Shown one piece after another: positions 52,703 to 61,436 of a DNA stretch of 64,000 bases; within the stretch, counting starts at the first letter, position 1; every line of letters starts with the position of its first letter. The notes under the pieces were generated by a model, which was not told the DNA's origin, did no database searches, and saw only the letters and a list, made by a program, of their open reading frames with translations. The position numbers and the translations under genes are program-made. The stretch is from NCBI RefSeq assembly GCF_947387525.1, contig NZ_CANDNW010000002.1:1-64000 (forward strand), written 5' to 3'. Origin of the DNA: Limosilactobacillus viscerum (GTDB lineage Bacteria > Bacillota > Bacilli > Lactobacillales > Lactobacillaceae).

Positions 52703-53755
52703 TTGAATAGTAAAAAGATTAGCGCAGTGCTGGTGGCCGGGATGGCATTGCTGCTTGCTGGCTGTGGTGCACACTCTACCAGTACCAGTCAAAGCAGTTC
52801 ATCATCTTCTAGCATGATCGCACCGAAAACTAATGATAAGATCAGTGCAGACAACCTTTCACCACAACAAACGGTGGCGGTGATTACTGCCTATGCTGGC
52901 AATAAGTATGGTGACCAGTGGGCATCTACCGCTAAGACAGCACAACAGGATGGCCTAAAGGTTAACTTATACCGAACTAGCAAGTACCAGTTAAGCGACA
53001 ATGGCCAGGGGGTTGCTTACAATGTTACTGCTAACGGTAAGTCAACTGGCTTGGTCTACACCGTTAAGGGTAATGATGTCACAATTTATGAAAATGCCGA
53101 TAATGGCCAAGCAAAGAAATTGACCACGGTTAGTCGTGCTGACATGGTTGATTACTTGAACAGCAATGGTCAGGGGCAATTAGTTAATAACCTGTCCAAG
53201 GGAGCCCAGGTAGTTGACAAGACAAATGGCGGTCTGAACGCGCCAAGTACTTCTAGTGCTGGTTCCTCAACTACTGCTGGTCAATATGGCAATGAAGGGA
53301 CTGTGAATGTGCCAAGCGACATGCAGGGAACATGGTACACGGCTGATAATGACACCAACGGAACCCTTACCTTTGGCCAACACACCTACAAGTACGACGG
53401 TCCCGATGGCGGTGGTGACCAAATGACCCTGTATAAGCAGAACAGCTCCTTCCTTGAAGATGAAGATAATGCTACCGATGATGGGGTTATCAAGGCTACT
53501 AAGAATTGGATGAGTGCAGTCTTTACTAATGCACAGGGGATGCACTGGCTGTCTACTCGCGGTTGGACACAAGCTGCCGGTGCAGGAACTTACTTTGCGG
53601 TTCATAATGAAACAATTGATGGCAAGCAGGTAAAGGTCTTAATTGAAGCCGGTGGTGCTGACATGCATGTTGATGCTGTTTACTACCAGTCACAGAGCAT
53701 GGCAAAGCAACAAGCCGATACTAAGTATGATGACCTGCATTACATGGATGATTAA
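52703..53755 (+). CDS. Secreted lipoprotein of unknown function
   Basis: A 350-aa lipoprotein: signal sequence ISAVLVAGMALLLAGC with the lipobox LAGC (cysteine lipidated and retained at the membrane), a Ser-rich linker, a first domain containing DNLSPQQTVAVITAYAGNKY, a second Ser/Thr linker, and a C-terminal beta-rich domain (MQGTWYTADNDTNGTLTFGQ) that looks like a lipocalin-type or DUF4767-like fold. It begins with TTG 52703 directly after AGGAGGAG. Function unknown; similar lobed lipoproteins are common in lactobacilli. Confidence 0.75.
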   Translation: MNSKKISAVLVAGMALLLAGCGAHSTSTSQSSSSSSSMIAPKTNDKISADNLSPQQTVAVITAYAGNKYGDQWASTAKTAQQDGLKVNLYRTSKYQLSDNGQGVAYNVTANGKSTGLVYTVKGNDVTIYENADNGQAKKLTTVSRADMVDYLNSNGQGQLVNNLSKGAQVVDKTNGGLNAPSTSSAGSSTTAGQYGNEGTVNVPSDMQGTWYTADNDTNGTLTFGQHTYKYDGPDGGGDQMTLYKQNSSFLEDEDNATDDGVIKATKNWMSAVFTNAQGMHWLSTRGWTQAAGAGTYFAVHNETIDGKQVKVLIEAGGADMHVDAVYYQSQSMAKQQADTKYDDLHYMDD

Positions 53756-53775
53756 AAACTAGTCTTTAAATAGGG

Positions 53776-53819
53776 AAACCACTAACGGTTGTGAAGAGAC
53801 AAAACGTTGGTGGTTTTTT
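53776..53819 (+). terminator. Terminator of the lipoprotein gene
   Basis: AAACCAC-AACG pairs with CGTT-GTGGTTT; TTT follows. Confidence 0.75.
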
Positions 53820-53842
53820 GTGTACCGTGTTGCTTGCTTTTG

Positions 53843-55360
53843 CTAGTGAGCGTGTTTCATCTTCTTTTCGAAGTGGTTCAAAATCCGGGTTAGGGTAAAG
53901 GTGAGGACAAAGTAAATTAGCATCGTGATAAAGAGGGGCAAGACACCCTTGTAAGTATCAGATTGAACCAACTGAGTTTCATACATTAATTCCGCAACCC
54001 CGATGGTGGAAACCAGTGAACTATCCTTCAAAAGGGTAATAAATTCGTTGCCAAGGGCGGGCCAGATATTCTTCAGGGCCTGGGGCATAATAACGTAATG
54101 GAAGGTCTGCTTTTTCGTCATTCCAAGGCTCCGTGCAGCTTCTGTTTGCCCGATTGGCAGGGATTGAATTCCGGACCGGATGATTTCGGCCACGTAAGCC
54201 CCCAAATTAATTGAAACGGCAATAATCCCAGCGACTAGGGCGGGCATTGACTGAATAATGGCCCCAATCCCAAAGTAGACAAACATAATCTGGACCAGCA
54301 TTGGTGTTCCCCGGATGAATTCAATATAGCAAATCGCAATTGAATGGAGAATCTTGCTGCCCGATAACCGCATCAGGGCAAACAGAATGCCGAGGAGGAA
54401 ACCAAAGATAACTGAAATAATCGTAATAAGGAGGGTGTAACCGACCCCCTTAGCGAAGAAACTCCAATAGCTGGCGATGGTGTTCTGCTTATTTGATGAC
54501 TTCATCAGTTTAGCAGCTTGCGGCAACCACTTCTTTTGGATTAGCTTTTCCCGGTTAACCTTATCAACGGTCTTGTTGGCAGCAGCCTCTAATGAAGTAG
54601 CCCCCTTAGGAAAGGCGATAGCGACCCCGGCTGTCTTAAATTTAATATGCGAGTTAAATGCGTAGAGGTCAGGGTTAGCCTGCGCAAAGGCCTGGGCGGT
54701 GGCCGAATCCATCAGGACCCCATCCAACTTATGTGACTGCAGAGCAATTACCAGTGATGACCACTTGGATAGCCCCTTTTCTTTAACGTTAGGGATGTAC
54801 TTTTTAATTAGGGAATATTCCATCGCACCATTTTCGGTACCAACTGTCTTTCCTTTAAAGTCTTGGTAGGTCTTGTACTTGCTCTTATCGGACTTGTTGA
54901 TCAGGAAGTACTTGGTCCCCTTGTAATAGGTCTTTGAAAAATCAACGCTCTTTTTACGCTCGGGAGTGATGTTAATTCCGGCAATCGCAACGTCAACTTT
55001 GTGGGATTCGAGTGCCACCAAGAGGGAGTCAAAGTCCATGTTCTTAATTTGCACTTTTACACCGAGGTCCTTGGCGAGCTGACGGGCTAATGACATTTCA
55101 AAACCAACGTACTGTGTTTTGCCGTTCTTCTTGGTTGTGAATTCATAGGGTGGGTAACCGGCACTGGTACCAACGACCAGGGTCCCCTTCTGCTTAATCT
55201 TTTGCAACGAGTCGTCGCTTGTCGTAGTAGTCGAGCTACTAGTGCTAGAGCTGGCGGAACTGCTAGAAGAACTATTAGCAGCAGCGAAAGCGTTCAACGG
55301 TGCGACGACTAACGAAGCGAGAATAATTAACATCATTATTAATTGCTTAATGTGCTTCAT
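53843..55360 (-). CDS. Polar amino-acid ABC transporter, fused binding protein and permease
   Basis: A 505-aa GlnHP-type fusion: signal peptide (IMMLIILASLVVAPLNAFAA), Ser/Thr-rich spacer, and one periplasmic-type substrate-binding domain (residues about 55-280, GTSAGYPPYEFTTKKNGKTQ, MDSATAQAFAQANPDLYAFN). A His/Gln-type permease domain with the EAA loop AARSLGMTKKQTFHYVIMPQ follows. It would capture glutamine, glutamate or another polar amino acid and pass it inward. The ATPase that must power it is not encoded next to it. The upstream region has an ACGTTTAAACGT palindrome near 55403. Confidence 0.9.
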   Translation of the reverse strand: MKHIKQLIMMLIILASLVVAPLNAFAAANSSSSSSASSSTSSSTTTTSDDSLQKIKQKGTLVVGTSAGYPPYEFTTKKNGKTQYVGFEMSLARQLAKDLGVKVQIKNMDFDSLLVALESHKVDVAIAGINITPERKKSVDFSKTYYKGTKYFLINKSDKSKYKTYQDFKGKTVGTENGAMEYSLIKKYIPNVKEKGLSKWSSLVIALQSHKLDGVLMDSATAQAFAQANPDLYAFNSHIKFKTAGVAIAFPKGATSLEAAANKTVDKVNREKLIQKKWLPQAAKLMKSSNKQNTIASYWSFFAKGVGYTLLITIISVIFGFLLGILFALMRLSGSKILHSIAICYIEFIRGTPMLVQIMFVYFGIGAIIQSMPALVAGIIAVSINLGAYVAEIIRSGIQSLPIGQTEAARSLGMTKKQTFHYVIMPQALKNIWPALGNEFITLLKDSSLVSTIGVAELMYETQLVQSDTYKGVLPLFITMLIYFVLTFTLTRILNHFEKKMKHAH

Positions 55361-55483
55361 AGTCGAAATCTCCTTTGCGTAATTGATGTTGCTGACTAAT
55401 ATACGTTTAAACGTTTAAATATGCAATAACGTTTTAAAATATTTGATAAATATACAATAACAAGAATATTTTAAAAGAAAGAA

Positions 55484-55512
55484 AGCCCCGCTGGCGACTT
55501 GCTAGCGGGACT
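55484..55512 (-). terminator. Terminator of the GNAT gene
   Basis: On the minus strand AGTCCCGCTAGC pairs with GCCAGCGGGGCT, followed by TTTCTTTCTTTT. Confidence 0.7.
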
Positions 55513-55526
55513 AGACTTAATAATTT

Positions 55527-56057
55527 TTACTGGATAAACCAACCGAGGGGCCACGAGAACCATTCGAAAACACGATCGACCTTGTGCTGGTTGATGTGCT
55601 TCTTGGTAGCGAGGACACGGTAAGTCATTTGATCTTCTTCTAATTTCTTGGGCGTTAAATAGAAGCCGTTTCGCTTATAAAAAGCAAGGCGGCGCAACCG
55701 TTGGCGGTTATTTTTTGCACTTGGGTCCGGCTGTTCGATGTCAAGGACAAGTGAATCACTCGGATAAAGCGTCCGTAGCTGGGCAATGATCCGGCTACCG
55801 TAACCTTGTGAACGCAATTGGTCATTAACGGCTAAGAAAAGAATATAGTGGAAACCATGACTGTGGATGACGTAGGAGAAACCGACGAATTGGTTTTGGT
55901 CATAAAAAGCCATAAAATCGGCCTGCTTAAACTTGCTTTTGAGCATCATCCAGGACCATGGCTCACGCTCATACTTCGGAAACGCGCGCTGGTAAAGCTG
56001 CTTAACGTCGCGATAATTACTTAAACTCAACCTCACGGGCTGTATGTCTAAATCCAA
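55527..56057 (-). CDS. GNAT-family N-acetyltransferase
   Basis: A 176-aa acetyltransferase with the acetyl-CoA loop NDQLRSQGYGSRIIAQLR near residue 80, followed by LVLDIEQPD and RLAFYKRNGFYLTPKKLEED, the usual beta-4/alpha-3/beta-5 region of the fold. It transfers an acetyl group from acetyl-CoA to an amine; the substrate is unknown. The C-terminal tail of about 25 residues (VFEWFSWPLGWFIQ) is aromatic. AAGGAG precedes ATG 56057. It is divergent from the HerA-like ATPase. Confidence 0.82.
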   Translation of the reverse strand: MDLDIQPVRLSLSNYRDVKQLYQRAFPKYEREPWSWMMLKSKFKQADFMAFYDQNQFVGFSYVIHSHGFHYILFLAVNDQLRSQGYGSRIIAQLRTLYPSDSLVLDIEQPDPSAKNNRQRLRRLAFYKRNGFYLTPKKLEEDQMTYRVLATKKHINQHKVDRVFEWFSWPLGWFIQ

Positions 56058-56180
56058 AAATAAATCACTCCTTAATATAGGTGGTATTTTAGCAGAAAAG
56101 TACTGACGATGCCATCTTTAGGGCGGTGGCTTAATAAAAAATGATGATATAATGCAGTTAAATTTGGCGAAAGGTAGTGA

Positions 56181-57344
56181 ATGAGCTTGCAGGCAGCCCT
56201 AAAAGATGCCCGTAGTGGTAAAAAGATAACGGAACCGTTTTTTAACCAGCACTTATTGATCGTTGGTCAAACCGGTAGCGGAAAGACGACTAGTGCGCTC
56301 TCGATCCTGGACCAACTTCAACATGAGAATCAGACAGCAATCGTCCTCGACCCAACTGGTGAGTATGCGCAACTCCCCAATGCGGTAACCTATAAGTTAG
56401 GTGAGAATGCATACTTAGAAGCAGGAAAATTAAGTGAGGTTGCGCTCCAGGAGGTAATGGGGATTAAGCTCCCACTGGCAATGGAGCGTCAGTTAGCGCG
56501 GGCAATCACTTCGTTGAAGGTACAGCGAAATATTGCCCACGGTCATGGGCCACTTAAGAAGATTAATTATCCAGCTGACCGTTATCAGCGGCTGCTTGAA
56601 CAGTTGAGTGACTGGGCAAGTGAATACCAGGTAACTGATTTGCCCCAACAACTAGTTGAAGAAATGGTTGTGCCGTTTGACAATGAACATGCTGACTACT
56701 GTTTGCTGGGGCAGCAATATGACCGGCAGGGGATTAACAGACAGTGGGGCCTGCTGACCGACTTTCGGGAACGCCTTGCTAGTCAAGCGTTCCGTGAATT
56801 GTTTGATACGGTCGCCCACCCGGGAACCTCAAAGACGGAACTAGGTTTTGTCTTGAAGATGTTTTTGAACCAGCGAGCAAGTCACCGAACGCTGGTGGTT
56901 GACTTGTCAATTCTTAAACGGTACGAGCAACAACAGGGGGCAATTATTTCTTACCTGTTAAAGCTGATCCTAAATGACCGGCTAGCGACGAATAATGGTA
57001 CCTTTATGCCGGTAAAATTGGTGCTGGATGAAGCCCACCGCTATTTGCCAACGGGGGATGCACAACTAGCAAAGAATGGGATCTTTCAGGTCCTGCGGGA
57101 GGGACGAAAGGTGAACCTGCAAATGGCATTAACGACCCAGTCTCCACTTGATTTGCCTGCTAGGTTGCGGTCACAGTTTGGGATAAGCCTCATTCACCGC
57201 TTATTGGACCAGGATGAGCTGGCTAGTGTAGCACCTGACCTGGCATTTGAGGACGTAGCAAAATTAGAAACTGGTCAGGCATTTCTTAAACAACGCTCAA
57301 TTCCGGCCAAAAAGGTACTAGTCCAAGCACCACAGTGGTGGTAA
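56181..57344 (+). CDS. HerA-like AAA+ ATPase (DUF87/FtsK-HerA superfamily)
   Basis: A 387-aa P-loop ATPase: Walker A GQTGSGKTTS at residues 29-38, Walker B VKLVLDEAHRYLP near 280, and the HerA-specific sensor/arginine region VLREGRKVNLQMALTTQSPL near 310-330. HerA enzymes form hexamers that pump DNA, usually with a NurA nuclease. No nuclease gene is adjacent here, so its partner is unknown. It is shorter than archaeal HerA and lacks the HAS barrel. AAAGGTAG precedes ATG 56181. Defence (HerA with SIR2 or DUF4297) or repair roles are both possible. Confidence 0.8.
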   Translation: MSLQAALKDARSGKKITEPFFNQHLLIVGQTGSGKTTSALSILDQLQHENQTAIVLDPTGEYAQLPNAVTYKLGENAYLEAGKLSEVALQEVMGIKLPLAMERQLARAITSLKVQRNIAHGHGPLKKINYPADRYQRLLEQLSDWASEYQVTDLPQQLVEEMVVPFDNEHADYCLLGQQYDRQGINRQWGLLTDFRERLASQAFRELFDTVAHPGTSKTELGFVLKMFLNQRASHRTLVVDLSILKRYEQQQGAIISYLLKLILNDRLATNNGTFMPVKLVLDEAHRYLPTGDAQLAKNGIFQVLREGRKVNLQMALTTQSPLDLPARLRSQFGISLIHRLLDQDELASVAPDLAFEDVAKLETGQAFLKQRSIPAKKVLVQAPQWW

Positions 57345-57456
57345 TAATGTTGAGTAAATCACAAAGCCAAACAGTCCTATTTGCTTGTTGCTATGGGATG
57401 CAAATATTGCTAAACGTTAACAATTTTAAAATAGTGCTTTAATTCACAAAAACTTT

Positions 57457-57636
57457 TGTTATAATATTGACAACAGAGATAGTTTCTGTTTAAACCATCA
57501 AATTAATATTGCCAACCGTTAAGACGAAAATATTCTTTCATTCATCTAACATCCAAACATCACATATGAGTAGTGTTAACGGGCAATAATATTGAACTTC
57601 GGGCAACTGGTAAATAGCTAGTTGCCCGATTTTTAT
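57457..57636 (+). ncRNA. Candidate structured attenuator RNA, about 165 nt
   Basis: An extended -10 promoter (TGTTATAAT, 57457-57465) starts a region with three elements. A small hairpin spans 57473-57489. A long stem pairs ATTGC/GCAAT and CCGTTAA/TTAACGG (57508-57586). A terminator CGGGCAACT/AGTTGCCCG (57600-57628, then ATTTTTA) closes the region. CGGGCAA occurs twice (57580-57586 and 57600-57606), and both copies can pair with TTGCCCG of the terminator, so two mutually exclusive folds exist. The class is not one I can name. Confidence 0.45.
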
Positions 57637-57668
57637 TAAAATTTTCCAAAGAAATTTTAAAAAGATGA

Positions 57669-57697
57669 TTGCAAAATACTAATTCTAATGATATTCT
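57669..57697 (+). promoter_or_regulatory. Promoter of the leader peptide/exchanger transcript
   Basis: TTGCAA (57669-57674) and TATTCT (57692-57697) lie 17 bp apart. Transcription would begin near 57704, about 15 nt before the leader-peptide ribosome site. Confidence 0.45.
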
Positions 57698-57732
57698 AAT
57701 TTACATAGAAAAACACACAGGAGGATTTAATT

Positions 57733-57804
57733 ATGGTTAATGTATTTACTAAGCAATATCAACTTTCTTCCTCCTCAGTCTCTAGTAACTTTGAGACTGA
57801 GTGA
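57733..57804 (+). CDS. Serine-rich leader peptide (23 aa), probable attenuator
   Basis: ATG 57733 has a perfect AGGAGG at 57719-57724, 8 nt upstream. The ORF encodes MVNVFTKQYQLSSSSVSSNF plus ETE and stop. Codons 12-18 are TCT TCC TCC TCA GTC TCT AGT, six serine codons of seven that use both the UCN and AGY families. The run overlaps a perfect 9-bp hairpin (CTCAGTCTC 57774-57782 with GAGACTGAG 57793-57801). A strong terminator follows at 57845-57902, before a SteT-like serine/threonine exchanger gene. This is the layout of classical leader-peptide attenuation: ribosome stalling at Ser codons when charged tRNA-Ser is scarce would change folding and allow readthrough. The regulatory role is an inference. 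Confidence 0.75.
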   Translation: MVNVFTKQYQLSSSSVSSNFETE

Positions 57805-57844
57805 TCTTTGTGTGTCATAAATTATTGATTTAAGAATATTAAGT

Positions 57845-57902
57845 CGGGCATACTTGGTCATTTGGTTTAATACCACATGACTAGGTATGCCCGTTTTGTT
57901 TT
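57845..57902 (+). terminator. Attenuator terminator before the serine/threonine exchanger
   Basis: CGGGCATAC pairs with GTATGCCCG (57845-57853, 57885-57893). The inner stems GTCAT/ATGAC and TGGT/ACCA continue the helix, and TTTTGTTTT follows. It lies between the leader peptide and the permease start. Confidence 0.85.
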
Positions 57903-57931
57903 GTCCTAAATCGAAGAATGGAGGAATGATG

Positions 57932-59260
57932 ATGAATAAGCAGCCACAAGAGGAATTGAATCGTTCGTTAGGTTTCTGGTCGGCAATCTCAATCGTAGTG
58001 GGGACCATTATTGGTTCCGGGATCTTCTTTAAACAAGGGTCAGTTCTTGACAGCGCCGGTTCCTCAACCCTGGCTATTGCGGCCTGGGTATTTGGTGGGG
58101 TAATTACCCTGACCGGTGGATTAACAGTCGCTGAAATCGGTGCCCAAATGCCTTACACTGGTGGGCTATACGTTTACATTGAAAATATTTATGGGCGGAT
58201 TCTTGGCTTCCTCGCCGGATGGATGCAAGTGATCGTTTACGGCCCCGCGATTATTGCTTCGGTTGCTGGTTTCATGAGTATTTTAATGGCTAACTTCTTT
58301 GGCTTGGGAACCGAATGGCGGGTGCCACTAGCCTTTATTACCGTTCTTGCAATTGGAATTATGAACCTTTTTGAAAATAAGGTCGGTGCTATTTTTGCAA
58401 TTATTACTACTGCCGGTAAAATGATCCCAATCGCCGCCATTATTATCTTTGGCCTGTTCTGGGGAAATGAACATGCCTTTGGTCAAACCGTTACTGAAAT
58501 TCACCAAGCAACTGGTGGCTTCGGGGTTGCCGTATTAGCAACACTCTTTGGTTACGACGGTTGGATTTTAATTGCCAACCTTGGTGGTGAAATGAAGAAC
58601 CCGCAAAAGCTGCTGCCAAAGGCAATTATCTTCGGGATCACCGCCGTTCTGATTATTTACACGTTAATCACCGTTGGTATCTTGAAGTTTATGCCAGCCA
58701 ACCTGATCCACCGTCTTGGTGAAAACGCGACTGTCTACTTAGCAACGAAGGCGTTTGGTAATATTGGTGGAAAGCTTCTTTCGGCCGGAATTATTATTTC
58801 GATGATGGGGACTTTGAATGGTAAGATGATTACCTTCCCCCGGATCGTCTACGCAATGGCCAAGCGTGGTGACTTACCATTCTCGCGTTTCCTGTCGTTT
58901 GTTACGCCAAAGGGCAAGTCGCCTGTTGTCGCAACGATGTTTATTATTGTTTTAGCAACGGTCATGATGTTCTTCTTTGATCCGGACCACTTGTCGGACT
59001 TATGTGTGTTCACCGTGTACTGCTTCTACTTGCTGGCCTTCGTAGGGATCTTCATTCTGCGTCGGCGGAACAAGGGACCACGGCCGTTTAGCACCCCACT
59101 TTACCCATTGGTACCAATCATTGCAATTGCCGGGGGCCTGTTCGTATTGGTCAGTGAAATTTTCAATGATCCTGCCGGGGTAATCCTCTTCGTTGGAATT
59201 GTGATTGTTGGGTTGCCAATCCTATACTGCGTTAAGCGGATGGATAAGAAGCGGCTTTAA
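57932..59260 (+). CDS. Amino-acid permease of the LAT family, SteT-like serine/threonine exchanger
   Basis: A 442-aa APC-superfamily transporter with twelve helices. The N-terminal helix 1 signature IVVGTIIGSGIFFKQG and helix 6-8 features (ATLFGYDGWILIANLGGEMK, GTLNGKMITFPRIVYAMAKR) are those of the LAT/SteT branch, which exchanges serine, threonine and sometimes aromatic amino acids. Three ATGs are adjacent (57926, 57929, 57932); GGAGG at 57920-57924 gives proper spacing only to 57932. The serine-rich leader peptide and terminator directly upstream support serine as a physiological substrate. Confidence 0.87.
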   Translation: MNKQPQEELNRSLGFWSAISIVVGTIIGSGIFFKQGSVLDSAGSSTLAIAAWVFGGVITLTGGLTVAEIGAQMPYTGGLYVYIENIYGRILGFLAGWMQVIVYGPAIIASVAGFMSILMANFFGLGTEWRVPLAFITVLAIGIMNLFENKVGAIFAIITTAGKMIPIAAIIIFGLFWGNEHAFGQTVTEIHQATGGFGVAVLATLFGYDGWILIANLGGEMKNPQKLLPKAIIFGITAVLIIYTLITVGILKFMPANLIHRLGENATVYLATKAFGNIGGKLLSAGIIISMMGTLNGKMITFPRIVYAMAKRGDLPFSRFLSFVTPKGKSPVVATMFIIVLATVMMFFFDPDHLSDLCVFTVYCFYLLAFVGIFILRRRNKGPRPFSTPLYPLVPIIAIAGGLFVLVSEIFNDPAGVILFVGIVIVGLPILYCVKRMDKKRL

Positions 59261-59296
59261 TATTAAGCCTTTTCCCGCAATCAATGTACAATATTT

Positions 59297-59345
59297 AAAA
59301 AAGGATTGGGAAGAAAATGAAGTTCTTCTTCCCAGTCCCTTTTCA
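59297..59345 (+). terminator. Terminator of the exchanger gene
   Basis: AAAGGA-TTGGGAAGAA pairs with TTCTTCCCAGTCCCTTT around a 10-nt loop; T-rich sequence follows. Confidence 0.75.
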
Positions 59346-59416
59346 TTTTAAATAACTATACAGTAATTAGTGAAAACGACTATAATTAGTTGGTAAGATA
59401 CGGGGGAGGGTATAAC

Positions 59417-60760
59417 TTGATTGAAATTAATAAACGTAAATATTCGTTCCCGAAGATACTAACATTTGGTTTCCTGTTAGTAATTGCAATCGGAACAGCA
59501 TTATTGATGCTGCCATTTTCGACAGTTCCTGGTGCCCACACCAACTTCATGACAGCCTTTTTTACGTCCACTAGCGCGACCTGTGTGACCGGGTTAACGT
59601 TGGTCAGTACCGCTACCCACTGGACGTCGTTTGGTCAAGTGGTCATTGCGTTTTTGATGGAGATTGGTGGACTAGGTTTTATGACCTTTGCCGTTATGAT
59701 GTCCTTAATGATTCGCCGGCATGTCCGGATGTCAACGCGACTCTTAACACAAGAAGCATTAAACCTCGACCATTTATCACAACTGAGCGTGGTTTACCTA
59801 ATCGTTAAGTTGTCATTATTAATTCAGGTAATCGGTGCCGTCTTTTTGTTCTTCGACTTTTATCCCCGTTACGGTTTAAGTAAGGGGATCTGGTTCAGTA
59901 TTTTCCATTCAGTATCAGCCTTTTGCAACGCCGGTTTCGACCTCTTTGGCAACAGCATGGAAAACTACCTTAATGACCCATACATGATTTGTGTGCTGGC
60001 AGTTTTGATCGTTGCTGGTTCCATGGGTTTCCTGGTTTGGAAGGACTTGCTCAATTATCATAAATACCACCACTTGTCCTTGCATACCCAACTGGCATTG
60101 TGGACCGGGGCAGTACTCTTTATTGTTTCATTTATTGTTTACTTCATTACGGAACACAACCTGGCCCAATTAAGCAATCAGATTAGTTGGCCGCAGCGGT
60201 TATTAAATACGGTGTTTATGGCGATTACGCCGCGGACGGCGGGCTTGATTACTTTCTCGTATAACAAGCTAAGTGCAGCTGGAATTAGTCTAACAATTAT
60301 TTTGATGTTCATTGGTGGAACGCCAGGTTCAACGGCTGGTGGGGTTAAGACCACAACGATTGGCTTACTAGCCACACAGAGTATTGCAACTTTGCGTGGC
60401 CAACGTGACACTAACTTTGCCCATCGCCGGTTTACTCAGGATAATATTAACCGGGCACTGACCTTGTTCTTCGTGGCCTTAGTGATTGTTTTGCTGGCGA
60501 TCCTGTTATTAGTTGAAACGCAAGATCTTCCGAAGCACGACTCAATCGCCTATGTTACTTTTGAAGTGTTGGCGGCTTTTGGAACAACCGGGATTTCACT
60601 GGGAATCACCCAGAGTTTGAACTTGTTTGGTCAGCTAATCATCATGGCATTGATGTTTATCGGGCGGGTTGGTATCTACACCGTTATGTTTACCATCTTT
60701 AATGCCCAGCCACGGATGAAGAGCTACCGTTACCCAGAGGAGAGTGTTTTAATTGGCTAG
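59417..60760 (+). CDS. ktrB: Potassium uptake channel subunit KtrB
   Basis: The membrane-embedded pore protein of the Ktr/Trk potassium (sodium-coupled) uptake system, 447 aa. It has four M1-P-M2 repeats with filter loops such as TSATCVTGLTL, SAFCNAGFDLFG, TPRTAGLITF and AFGTTGISLGIT, whose glycines line the filter. The GGTPGSTAGGVKTTT motif between is the gate region of the third repeat. TTG 59417 follows GGGGGAGGG at the right distance; the upstream ATG at 59390 is not supported. It overlaps ktrA by 8 bp. Confidence 0.92.
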   Translation: MIEINKRKYSFPKILTFGFLLVIAIGTALLMLPFSTVPGAHTNFMTAFFTSTSATCVTGLTLVSTATHWTSFGQVVIAFLMEIGGLGFMTFAVMMSLMIRRHVRMSTRLLTQEALNLDHLSQLSVVYLIVKLSLLIQVIGAVFLFFDFYPRYGLSKGIWFSIFHSVSAFCNAGFDLFGNSMENYLNDPYMICVLAVLIVAGSMGFLVWKDLLNYHKYHHLSLHTQLALWTGAVLFIVSFIVYFITEHNLAQLSNQISWPQRLLNTVFMAITPRTAGLITFSYNKLSAAGISLTIILMFIGGTPGSTAGGVKTTTIGLLATQSIATLRGQRDTNFAHRRFTQDNINRALTLFFVALVIVLLAILLLVETQDLPKHDSIAYVTFEVLAAFGTTGISLGITQSLNLFGQLIIMALMFIGRVGIYTVMFTIFNAQPRMKSYRYPEESVLIG

Positions 60761-61436
60761 AGAAAGCTATGCAGTTATTGGAATTGGGCAGTTTGGTGCC
60801 TCAATTTGTGAATCACTAGTTGCTGCCGGTCAGGAGGTACTGGCGATTGATTCAAATCCTGAAGTTGTTAATGAATTGGCTGGTACTGTCATGCGGGCCG
60901 TTGTTGCCGACGCCCAGGATGAGGATGCTTTACGGGACCTAGATATTGGTCACTTTGACCATGTTTATATTTCAATCGGTAAGAACGTGGGGGCCAGTAT
61001 TATGGCGACACTGATTGCTAAGGACATGGGGGCCGACGATGTCATTTGCCGGGCCGAAAATGTTAACCATGCCCGGGTTCTTGAACGGATCGGTGCCGAT
61101 CTGGTTGTCCGGCCTGAACACGACTTGGCTAAGCGACTCGTCTTTCAACAGTTAAACCCTAGCCTAGTTGATTATGTAAACCTGAGTAAGGAAACCACGC
61201 TGGCCGAGATCGATATTAACAACCCGAAATTTTATGGTAAGACCCTTGATGAACTTGATTTCCGTAATAAGTTCCGGGTTAATGTAATCATTATTGTTAG
61301 CCAGGATGAACAGATTAACCAAATGCCCCAAGCGGATGATGTTATCCAGCCGCATGATAAGATTACGGTCGTCGGTAACTTGAATGATATTAAACGACTG
61401 AACGAAATTGTACAGAAGCATAAAGGAGAAAAATAG
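60753..61436 (+). CDS. ktrA: Potassium uptake regulatory subunit KtrA (RCK domain)
   Basis: A 227-aa cytoplasmic gating ring subunit. RCK-N Rossmann domain with the nucleotide loop VIGIGQFGASICESLVAAGQ and the acidic residue in LAIDSNPEVV, then RCK-C (TLAEIDINNPKFYGKTLDEL). ATP/ADP and possibly c-di-AMP bind here to open or close KtrB. It starts with TTG 60753 inside the ktrB stop region (AGAGGAGAG upstream), so translation is coupled. A methyltransferase gene overlaps its end by one base. Confidence 0.93.
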   Translation: MARESYAVIGIGQFGASICESLVAAGQEVLAIDSNPEVVNELAGTVMRAVVADAQDEDALRDLDIGHFDHVYISIGKNVGASIMATLIAKDMGADDVICRAENVNHARVLERIGADLVVRPEHDLAKRLVFQQLNPSLVDYVNLSKETTLAEIDINNPKFYGKTLDELDFRNKFRVNVIIIVSQDEQINQMPQADDVIQPHDKITVVGNLNDIKRLNEIVQKHKGEK

